Assembly: GCA_027574665.1 (NCBI GenBank)
Contig: CM050648.1
Coordinates: 142,352,175-142,416,174 of the forward strand
Length of the DNA: 64,000 nucleotides
Source of the DNA: Rhynochetos jubatus
Lineage: Eukaryota; Chordata; Aves; Eurypygiformes; Rhynochetidae
Reading direction: 5' to 3'
Within the stretch, counting starts at the first letter, position 1. Every line of letters starts with the position of its first letter. Under the pieces are notes generated by a model. That model ran no database searches and was not told the DNA's origin. It saw only the letters and a program-made list of their open reading frames with translations. Below, piece by piece: positions 13,101 to 25,100 of the stretch. The translations under genes and the position numbers were made by a program.

Positions 13101-16100
13101 CAGATTCCAAGTTGTAAGTAATAGCTCACTTTCATTAGACATACCTGAGAGAAAAATGCAAAACTAATTACATATTGCTTCTGAGGACATTATTTCTTCC
13201 AAAGGGAAAGGGTAGGATTTTGTGTAATGTTGGCTGTACGCGTTTGTCATTCACAGTCCGTCTCCAGCTAACTACTTCTGTTTTTACTCGCCCACCTTAA
13301 CTTCTGTGTACTGCCTGGAATTCATTACATTAGTAACGTTTCTGGTGTTTCTTCATTTCAAAAAAATAAACAGCTTTGAAAAAACCAGGTGTTAACATTT
13401 TAGATGATTTTTGTTCTTTGAAGTGTGAGTTTTGGTTCTGATTATTTCCCTTCATGTCTTGATGCCTGTGTCTTTATGTGTGTATGCTGTAGTATTTGGA
13501 TAGCTGCTTGGCTCGTTACTTCCAGTGCCCAGGTGTCCATGGCTGTTTAAATAGCAAAGTTTAAAGTGTTTAATCTACTTTTAATAGAAAAGTGAATTTA
13601 AGGTAACTCAAATTTTTACGGAGTCTGAACCAAGATTCCTGCTAAAAGAAAAAATGGTCCTGTGAGTCCATTCTCCCCAGAAGGGAAGGGGGGAGAGAGA
13701 GAGAGAGAGAGAGAGAGATCTGTCTTACTTAAGGGCTGATACATTCAAAGGATTATGAAGACTGTTTTTTAAAGCTGTTTCCCTTTATTTCTCTTCATTC
13801 TGACTTGTAATGCGTCTGTCTCAACATACTGTAACTAAAAATTTCCTTGCCCAAGGCCAGCTGTCCCCTCTCTTTCCAAGTGAACGCTTGGTTATTTTTA
13901 ATAGCCCTGATTTTGAGTAGGGTGTGAGTACTTGATTACCGAAACGTATTTCGGGTACCTCAAGACTTAATTCATTTTGCCCTCTTAATGTAGGCACGTG
14001 TCATCAGCCTTCTAGATAAACCTGGTTCTTTATATACTGAAGTTGGAATGTTAGTGGAAAAGCATGCAGACTTGCTCTGTTTTACAGGTTTTTTTCTCCG
14101 TAGTAATGCGGCTTTACCTTCAGGAAATAGCGGCCTCCAATTCCTGAGGTTTTACTCCAGCTTTTCTGAAATAATGAAAGAAGAAAAAAAATGTTATTAT
14201 AATAACTCACTTGTAAGGCTTTCCATGCAGGTTGGTTAGCATTCCTGTTGTAGTAATGCAGTAACTGCGTGTTCAGTAAGCCTTTAGAACAGAGCAACTT
14301 CCGTATATTTTGCTGTGAGAACACTTTCGTAATTCAAAAATAAAAATCAACTATTTCTTAATGCATATGTGTGAATTTGTTTTCACTGTTTTCTGTGCTA
14401 GTACAACTGAATTTTGAAAGCAGAGGGTTTTCATCTTAGCTAGGTTTCTGTTTTGGGTAGCAACTGTTGATTGATGTATTTTCAATTTAGAAAATGCTTT
14501 TTGCCTATGTAGAGCATTTTACCTTTGCAAATTGTGCAGGTTAAACATTTCAGATAAAGCAGCTTTACAAACTTTTCTTAATTATTTGATTGCAGTGGTT
14601 CTTTTGGTGTCTGAATTTCAAAGAAAGACTGGAAACTTACTCTGGATTTGAATCTTGTCTTAGGACCTGCAATAATAAGTGCCTTATGCATTTATTAGTA
14701 AGGACCTTGAAAATAAGTCAGAAAAGCAGGAATTTAGAAAATTTTCCAGATTTATAAGTCAAATGCTTGCTTTACTGTGACTAAAAAACAATAACAGAAT
14801 CTTACTCTTTTTCAGTTACTCAGTAGCAAGAAAAGACATTAAAGAACTAGATGTTCAAAACTTACCAAAATCTGAGTCCTCTCCGAAAAAAGGTAAATTA
14901 GAAAAAATTCTAGGTGTTTAAAAAAAGTAACTTTGCAGAATAGTACTTCTACTTTTTGCAGATGAACGATGGCCTGTTGATTTCTGTTAATTGCTTTTGG
15001 ATATTTTGCAAAGTTTTAAATGTGCTGCGTTAGAGAAACTTTTGATACAGCTGCCTTATTATTGAAATAGTGCCTAGTAGAAAGTCTTGTTTATTTGATT
15101 TTTATTTCCTTCTTTTGATTCACTCCAAACTCATGGAAAGTGAGTAGAATATTTTCAAGGCACTGTATCTGAAGTTTCATTGGACAATGGAATGTACAGT
15201 TACTTCTCCTAATCCCATGTTTTTGTGTTACTGCTCAAAGCGCTGTGTCTTACATTGAAAATACCCAGGCAGCAAAGTGTAGTCTTTATCAGAACAGCCT
15301 GACTGTGATTAGTGTCTGATTTTAAAGTATAATTACAGAACTTTGTTTCTGCATGGAGAGTTGATGTAATCCATGGGTTTAGTGAGCTTGTAAAAGGCCA
15401 GATTCTCACTTGAATGTAAATAATTTTTTAAACTTTTAGTGTTGTTTCTCCCAGTCAGACCTCAAAACACTAAATTTGTTAAGGAGAAATATTTAAAATG
15501 TATTTATTAAAAATAATAATTAAGGAAAAAAGAAAAGGCAACAGAAAACCCCACTCAACAACGACGGTTCCTCTGGTATGAGTAAAGGCATGGAACAGCT
15601 CCTTAACAAGTAAATTAACATGATACTCATAAAGGAGAGCTTGAGGTGATTTTGATTGATTTGTGTAATTCTTAATAGTTTCTCTTCTACTTTCTTCTTC
15701 ATAACTGTTTCACAGTACAAGAACTTTAGAACAGCTGAAGAAATTAGCGGATGCCAGTTTAAATATAAATCTCAAAAAAGGATTTCTTCCAGAATGTAAT
15801 TGGGTTGTGACCCTTGTTGCCATGAGGGAAATTGTGGAACCAAAGGTACTGATGGTTTCAGGGAGAGTTTAGATGAATTTTTGAAGGTTACTCTATCAGC
15901 ACCTATTCGAAACTGGTGCCTTTTCTTCTCCAGCAACACTGAATTGGTCACTGCAGTACAACCCTCGTGTGGGTATTCTTCTGACACAGCCTTATTGAAG
16001 TCTTACTGTGACTGAGGGGCATACTTTGGGGTTATCTGGTTTGTTTTGCTTTGTTGTTTTCCCTTGGTGCCCTTGGAGCCAGCTCTTCAAGGAAAAGGAT

Positions 16101-19100
16101 TTGAGGTATTCCCATTGTACAAGTGTGACTTCTCCCTGGCCCATAACTCCTGTATTTATTAGTGTATCTTTCCTCTTTTCCAAACAGTAATGTAACTTCT
16201 CCTTAGGCGGTGCTTTTAAACAAAACATTTGCGGTTTATTTGCAATTTAAACTTTAAGACATGAAGATATTTTGAAAATAACAAAGTAACTTGGTCTAAC
16301 TGGGATGGGTTTACTTTTTGAAATAGCTTTGTTATAGTTTTTGTCTCTTTCAGACAGGAACAGCAGTTCACAGTTGCACGGAATGTGTGTGGTAATTACA
16401 GGTGCTTATCCTTGGTACTGATCACATACATAGGTGTGAATCTTGGCAGTGTTCATGGGAACCTGTGCCTAGAAAACAGCTGGATGCTGTGTGTGGGATG
16501 GATATTCTCAATTCTAAACTCTTTGAGTTGCCAATACTCGATTTTTAAGAATTGACAATCTCAAAATGTACGTATCGGAGTGTTTAAAGCTGAAGTATCT
16601 TAGTTGATTAATTCCATTTTTTGTTTAAGTTGGTATTGTGATTTAAAAGAATGTGAAAAGGACATTAAAAATGCTTTGTGATTCTGAATACTGCAGATGA
16701 GGTAAAACCAGGGCCCTTTCTTCTGTAGGGCTACAGGAGGCAAGCACTTTTCTTGGCACAAAGGCTGTTCCTCGGAACTGGAAAATGGACATAAGTGAGA
16801 TTCTCGAGTCCTCGAGCAGCGACGAGGAAGAAGGAGCTGCTGCAGAAACTGATGAAGAGGAAGAAAAGAGAGAAGAGAAAACTGAAGAAGTAGTGGTAAG
16901 CCTGAGCAATTTCAGTCATTCTTCAAAGATCATTTAATGACTCGCATGCCTGAAGATCCCGATCCTGCACTTCCCAACATTTTGCTCTCTGACGTAGCTT
17001 ACTCACTTCAACATCTTTTCAGACCTATTCATCTTCCCTTTGCTGTCGGTCATCTTTACTGGGATTTGTGAGCGGTGGCAGGTTGCTTCTGTTATCCCAT
17101 GCAGAAATTGGAGGCAAATCTCAGAAATTAGGAATTCAAGGCAGAGAAGAGTGATAAAAAGAATCTAGGTCAAAAGGAGAGACACAAACAGAAAAAGATG
17201 ATGCTGAGCCTAATAGGAGTAATCCAGCTTTACATAAAAGTAACTGTATTTTTGTGCTTCATAAGGAGTTTATATTAAAAGTAACTCGTTTCTGAAAACA
17301 GGAGTTTGATTTAAAAAAAAAGACACACTTGAAGCAAACCCGGTAGGCTGACGGAACGTGTGAGCTAATGCTCCGTGCCCGTTACAGCTCTGTGGTGCCT
17401 GAGACAGTATTTAGGAGCAGTACACGGGTGACCTTTGGAAGTGTTAGCGTTTTTCTGACCACCACTGTTAGCAGCGGATCGCAGAATCGCATGCCATGAT
17501 GTGGATGGACTTTCTGTCTGATACGTGCGGGAATATGCTCTCGGCCTTGGAATATTTTGAGTGGCTCCAATTCCACAAAGTTAACCAGTCTCTTCACGTC
17601 ATCACAACCGTGTTTACAGAATCTCCCTGTATTTTTGGTACCTGTTTTTAACCTCGGTGTTATACTGAGAAGGGAGGGGAGGGAGGGGAGCGTGTGGTTG
17701 TGGGGTCTGTTTGTTTTCTCCTCGTGCCGTTTTTCACAGTACTCTCGGAAACGTTCCTTCTTGTATAAAAATAAATACCAAGTGGAGTTTGTCTTCTGAG
17801 GAAGGTCAAACACCCTTTCCCTTTCGCTTCCCCTGCAGCGTGCGGTTTTGTCAGGCCCGACACAGAATGGCCGTTCATACTTGGAGGCGGCCTACAGCGT
17901 TGCCACGGCAACCGGCTGTTGGTTGGCACCGCGCATGCGTCCGGGGGGGGGGGCTGGAAGCGGGCGCTGGAGCGGAGGCTTGGCCGGCGGCCAGGGGAGG
18001 CTTGCCAGATGCTTTGAAATGGGCTGTCTCTTTTCTTTGCCTTGCATGTAATGTCTGATTTTTATATATTTTTTTTTAAATTTTTAATTTTTTTTTATAT
18101 GGAAGAGAATGTAAGTAATGCCGTATAACTGCGGATGCCGTGCAGGGAGAGAGAAAGCGAGCAAATATTTGGAAGTCAGGCTGAAATATGTCCAGGCAGT
18201 GGGCAGATTAGATAGAAAGGAAGTAAAACCATTTTACATTTGAAAGAATGCAGCTCCTAGGTAAGGATTCTGTGTTTTAATCTGTAACGTTAACACGGTT
18301 GTTAAGAACGCGGATTTGACTTAGATTTCTGATCTGGGAACTGTCTGGTGGAGCATGCAGCCAGGGTAGATCTTTTCAGGTAAAAAAAGAAAAAGGACAA
18401 TACGAATCTATTTTTAGGTGTTAATTTTATGCTTTGATAACTGTTCTGGAAAACGCAGTCGATGTCTGTATGAGAGTAATGGTGTGATTAGATAAATATA
18501 AGGATGAATGTGAGCAGAATATAAAATCCTCTGGGTTTTTTCCTCTGTTTGCAGTGAAAAGACCTGAATAGGCCACATTTTGCAGGGTGTGAACTGTTGC
18601 AGTCTATATTGGTCTGTTTGTATTAACATTGATTAAAATTGCAGATGATCAGTCACTAAAAATTAAGGATTGCTGTACTAGTTTTCTAGTATCCATTTTA
18701 AATATCATTTTTCATGGCTATTGCTTAAAAGTGCTGTGTGTTTCAAACAAAGAAGGGGGAGGGGGGAGCTTGGTGGTTTTAAAAAAAAAAAAAAAAAAGG
18801 CATTCCTGTAAAAGAAATAGAGGCTATATTTAAAGAATAATCTAAATGTAGAGCAGTGCAGCAAAGGAGTCCAGACAGGTAGATGTGCTGGTAGGAGAAG
18901 CTGTAGAATCCATTATTTGCAGGTGACAAGTAAGCCTGTGAAAAATAAGGTGAGCATCTTCATGGTGAAGCTATGTAGCAGAGGATAGATACTCATCTTT
19001 TTAGATCGTGTCAGAACAGAACTGTCATTCCGGCCCATTAAATCAAATTCCTGATTCAACTGTTACTATACATATTCTAATTGTGGGCCATGCTAGATAG

Positions 19101-22100
19101 TACAATTAGAGAGCATTTAGGCAATTTATCATAATTTCTCTTTTTCCTTTCCCTCAGCCAGGCAGCAGTGCTGGCTGCAGAGAGAATCGACAAGTGAATG
19201 ATGTTGCCTTGCCTTTATTTAACTACGAATGTTGAATTGCTCAAACATTTTATGTGTATTTTGTAGAGTTTCTCCTTTATTAATCAAGGTCAAAACAGCT
19301 TCTGTCCATCCTCTGCCGGAATATTCTCAGTTAACGTTTTGTTTTAGAACTGCAAATTGTTATGTTACTGGAGATGGGAGGGAGATTTTTTTAAATTATC
19401 TTCCTCCCCCAACCCCCCCATCTTCTGAAATGCACAGCAGTTTTGCTGTCAAGGCCTGGCCAGCTGCTGACCAGCCATGATAGGCCTTCGTTAAATCAAT
19501 CAGATGGGCTCGGGCGTACTTCATGTATAACGAGAGAATAATGTCAGTCTAATTCTGGGAATGCAAAGGATCCTATTTTTCTGAAATAGGATCTTTTATA
19601 ATGATAATGGAGCAGAGAGACCTACTGTAGCTGGTGATAATGGATCCTGCCATTTTTCCAGTAGCTGGGTTAAAATCTGTAACTTTGTTTTGACAGAGAC
19701 TGTCTAATTGTGCTGCCTTCCATGACATCTTAAGAGCATGGAAGAATTGCTACAACAGGATCCCCAGGCTTTACGTGGCTATTTTTGGATGTCTTTTGTA
19801 AGCTAAGGGAGTGGGAACCAATATGGTAGTGGTCAGATGGTAATGCTCCTCGTCACTGGCATCTAACTTGTTGTGGTCCAGAGTTGACTACGATGGAGGA
19901 AAAAGTGGAAATTGCTTGTCATTGACTTCAACAGGGATTGTGTTACGTTGAGTTGCTTAACACTGTTCAAATTGTTGGATTTTGGGCAATAATTGCAATA
20001 TATGGTGCAACTCAGGATTACTTTCCATTCACAGTGTGAGGTTTGAATAACAGAACGGAGATCGTGTGTGTCACAAAACGTGAACAAATCCGGAAGTACT
20101 GTTAAACAAATAAATTATGAAATGAAAATTTAAAGAATCATGCAATTGGCTTGAATCCAGATAAAAATCTGGATATTGCTTTTGGTTCTTCTCCAGTTTT
20201 CAACATGGCAGAATAAGAGATTTCACTGTGTTCTGAGGGTGCTTTTGGCAGTCAAAGCATGCACTGCAGCTAAAAGGAAGGAGAAAGTCTAACCTCCAGT
20301 AGCTGCACATATAAATAGAAGCTTATAGAGCATGACCTGATCTTGGTGAAAAATCAGATTATATTTACTCCTGTATTTGCATGTATTTAAGTTGTTCTGT
20401 CAGGGAAGAAATGGTACCTGTTTGTTTCTTAGGATTAAATTGTCAAATACTCCCTGTTGTACCAGGGGGCATGTAGGTAACATTTGGTTTTGCTTCTCAG
20501 TCTTCCTGTAGGCTGTTCTGATTCTTTTGGGATTGGGATTCTAACAGAGTTATTTGAAATACGTTTTCAGTACGTGTTCTGAGTAGATACGTTCATGTAA
20601 GATCAGAGGAAAAGTAAAGAATTTGTTCTTTAGAGGTTGAATTTTGCAAGTTTCAAACCTGTATATTTTTATAATATCAAGAGCTGGAAAAGGGGATTTT
20701 GATCTTACCTGTAGAATTGGTTATAACACCATCTTTGAGAGGCTCTTCCAACTCACCTGTGTCACCTTAATAGCAGTTCCTTGTTCGTTCACTTCTTTCC
20801 TCTCTAATTGAACATGCAAAAAGTGTTCAGGAAAGAATTCTAGCTAGCTGGTCTCCATGCCTGGCATTGAAGAACGAGTTGTAGCACCTCCAGGTGTATG
20901 CTTAGAGGAATTTACTCTTATTCTTCACTTTGACAGTCACCTGAGGGATTCATCTGTGGTATGTTTAATATTGTACATTCATTTAAAGGTTTTAGGGCTC
21001 ACAATGGCACCTAGAAACATCAGTCAGAGCTGCTTTACATTGTTGAGCTGGGAAGGTGCTAGAAGCATTTTCCAATAAACCTATTCTGCAGATAAGCAAG
21101 GGTTTTGGTTATGATGTCACTACCATATATTTTCTTAGCACTAAGTTCATAAAGGAAGGAGTATATGAAGTCACATCCTATGTGCTTTAGGAAGCTTGAA
21201 ATTCCTATGGATGATCAGTAGTTGTCTATGAAAATGCTTGCATTTTGCTTCAAAGTAGTTCTTGTTTCCAGGTAGTCCTGTGGGAGATCACATAAAATGA
21301 TACCTGAATTGTCCATTTCTGGTGCAACTTACATGTGTTTTAAGATAACATTGAAAAAGCCAAGTCTAAAAATGAAATACAGAAATACGGTGATTTCAAA
21401 GTTAATGAAGCATGGTGTCCAGAAATACGTGGTTTATTTATGGGTGGTGAGGCACTGGGACAGGTTGCCCAGAGAAGCTGTGGATGCCCCATCCCTGGAA
21501 GTGTCCAAGGCCAGTCTGGATGAGGCTTGGAGCAACCTGGTCTAGTGGAGGGTGTCCCTGCCCATGGCAGGGGGGTTGGAACTGGATGATCTTTAAGGTC
21601 CCTTCCAACCCAAACCGTTCTACGATTCTATGATTTATTTACATCTCTTAAAAACTAAGCAGCTATGATGTGTAACATGCAGAATACTTCTCAATCTAAA
21701 CATTGATAAGGTGATCATCCTTCTCATGCACGCGTGCATTTGTAGTTCTGGCTGCCGTGAAGCATGGCCTGCGTCACGCCATGCACAGATGTTCTTGACA
21801 GAGGCTGTCTCGCTCACAATTTAATGCCAACAGACGTTCTCAGACTACTCCTCAAAGGGCAGTGAAGACGTTGCAAACTGAGGCACAGCTCCAGAGTGAG
21901 TCATTGTTGAGGATGGTTGAAGTCCTGGTTCGTGTTGGTAGAAATTAACATTTTAAGACCACTCTCATCTCCACATGGTGTAAAGCTGTTAACTTGTTAC
22001 AATCAGTTTAATTCTTTTCATTTCCTTAATTGGTCTTCAAACTCGGCATCAGAAAGCAAACGTGCAAGAGATGAAAACGCGTTGAAGTACTCTGAATCAA

Positions 22101-25100
22101 CAAGATTATGTTAACTCTAATTCTGGCGGCTTGTCTTGATCGTATTCTCTTCTGAACTCTCACCGTTCTTGCCCTTCGCTTGCATTTGTTTCACGGAAGA
22201 GTGTATGGGGTTGTCAGTCCATTAATAACACAAAAGAAAGATCTGGCCCTGGTACCGTAGCCCCGTATTGATGGAGTCTGTGGTGTACGTGCTTGTAAGG
22301 CGAGATTTGTTGTTTTGTAAGATAAACTATTTCATCCTCTGTGTTTCTACTCAGCTCTACAGGTTGGCATCCGCAGAAGCTTCACCACCTTTCTGTAGAG
22401 TGAACGATAAGTCTGGATAACAGACCTTTAGTCTTGTTTAAAATCCTGCTCAAGACAGGCAGAACTCATGGTGAATAAAGTGGCTTGAAACCAGATGAAG
22501 TGAAGCGAGTTATGAGTTTTCTACAAGTTTCTGTGGGGTTTTGTTATGCTTATTTTCTGGTGGTTATTCTCAAAATAATTTTACAAAATGCTTGCATGCT
22601 GTGAGTATTACTTGGAAGGCAGTAAGAAGCTGAGGTGGGAAAGGAGTACATCCCTTACACAGAGATCCTGGGTTCATTGCTGTTTCATCGCTTTACTGTT
22701 TACACTGTTCTCTAACCGATGTGACCCGCTAGTCAGAACGGAGGAAAAAATCTTGAACCCATCAAATTTCAACATTGTAATTACAAGCAAAGAAGGTAAT
22801 CTTGGAGGTTTTTTCCTTTTTTTTTAATTTTGCATGAAATTCAGCCTCTCGCCCTAAACCAAAAGTTTTCTCATGTTGCATTTAGTTATGGGTATTGGGT
22901 GAACAACAGAAAGATCTCAGTTTTGAACTCTTGACACTTACAAATTTAATACTGTTTTGCCTCTCACTTGGACTTATCTTTGGCTGAAGTCTCCCTTCTT
23001 GCAACATCTGTATATGGAAAAAAATTTAAATGGACAGAAACCTGTTCAGTGATTTTTAAACAATTGTCACTGTGAACTTCCTTATGCCCCATCTAAAAGG
23101 GGCAGAAGTAACTGGGTAGAAGTGAGTTTTGGAGGGTAGCGGTGTCGCCCCGGCGCCTGCTGAAAAGAGCCACTGGGAGTTTTAGCTCTCCAGTCACTCA
23201 CTGATGTGTGTAGCAGGTTGTGGCATCAACGTTTTGCAGGTGTTTTCTTCACTTTGGGTGCTGATACAGCAGTTTAGATGATGGTTGATGTAGAATCACA
23301 GCATGGTTTGGGTTGGAAGGGACCTTAAAGACCATCCAGTTCCAACCCCCTGCCATGGGCAGGGACACCCTCCACTAGCCCAGGTTGCTCCAAGCCTCAT
23401 CCAGCCTGGCCTTGGACACTTCCAGGGATGGGGCATCCACAGCTTCTCTGGGCAACCTGTCCCAGTGCCTCCCCACCCTCTCCAGGGAGAATTTCTTCCT
23501 GATATCTAATCTAAATCTCCCCACTTTCAGTTTAAACCCGTTACCCCTTGTCCTGTCACTACAGGCCCTTGTAAAAAGTCCCCCCAGCTTCCTTGTAGCC
23601 CCCTTCAGGCACTGGAAGGTGCTGTAAGGTCTCCCCAGAGCCTTCTCTTCTCCAGGCTGAACAACCCCAACTCTCTCAGCCTGTCCCTATAGCAGAGGGG
23701 CTCCAACCCTCTGAGCATCTCCATGGCCTCCTCTGGACTCGTTTTTAAAATAAACCAGCTCTGGCTCAGAATAGCAGATGCTCCTGGGAAGTAGTTATGT
23801 CCCGTTACAAATGTTGCAGTAATCATATCCATGAAGGGTTGATCTTTCTTATTTTGTCCAACAGCAGAAAAAGAGTTTGAAATAGCTGATACATGATTTA
23901 TGCCTTGGTGACAGTCGTTCAGGTGTTACTCATGACACCTCTCAGAGGGATTTGGTGTCCACGCTGGCATTGGCGCCAGGCATGGTTCAGACTCTGTCAG
24001 GGGGTGCCAACCAGCTCATAGACCATCAGCAGAGAGGGGGAGGTGCAGGATTCAGCGTGTCTCTCATGGGTGGATGCATGTTGCAGTCAGGCTGTCTGCC
24101 CATGTCCTGTATGTTACAGCTTTTAACTTTTCTTCAGCCGAAAATACTTGGTGTCAGTGAAACGGTTAACATTTTGTCTTCAAGAGTGCTATTTCTAACC
24201 TACGTTTCTCCTGCTCTGACCTACGGTTCTGGTTTGGCATTACGGCCACAGAGAAGAAAATGGTTTGAATTCAACTGTTCAGAAATATTTCTGAATGTTT
24301 AGTGCTATTTAGATACATTTAGTTTGCATAGTTTGAGTTGTGTTGCCTTTAAACAGTAGATGGTAGAAATTTCTCGATCTTGAAGTTGGTTTGCCGTCTA
24401 GATGGAGAGAAAAAAGCGCCGTGGTTTCTATAGCAATGTTTCATTTGTTAACCTGGAGGAGCATAATGTTTCTGTAGATAAGTGTTTCTCTTTATATAAT
24501 CCCTATAATACGCAGTATGAACAAATGGTCATGGTGCTGTATGGTGTTTTGATTATTCATTTTATTTCCTTAAATTATTTCCCAAGGAAAAAACAGGGAA
24601 ATAAGGAACAGATATTGTCTCTGCCTGAGTGTAGGTGATCCCTGTTGGGGGCTGAAGCAGGCAGGGCTGAAATTCATTGTGATGCTGGGCAGATCGCCTT
24701 CTGGTTAACAAGGCAGTAGCATATACATTTACATTTCACTGCCTGTCTTCCTGCCTCGATGCTTAAAGTTTACAGAATGCAGAGATGACTGAAACTGAAA
24801 TTGCTATTCTGGTTTCCTTCTGGAACTGCTTGTGACTTTCCTGTTATTTTTAATTATGTAACAAGGTGGGGTTTTTTTGACACGTACTGTACGTCTTTCC
24901 TTCAGAACAGCTGCGGTGTTCCTTGTGCAAACTGCCTTACCAGCAATCCCTGTGATTGCCAGGCTGGCAGGAAGAAAGTGGCATGCGTAAAGCACTGCAG
25001 GGAAAAGACGTTTGGGTTTTTTTCTTCTCTTTCACCCTTCTTCCCCCAGTCTCTGCTGGCATCTTGGAATTCCATAAAGTATATGTAGATACGTAGGAAT

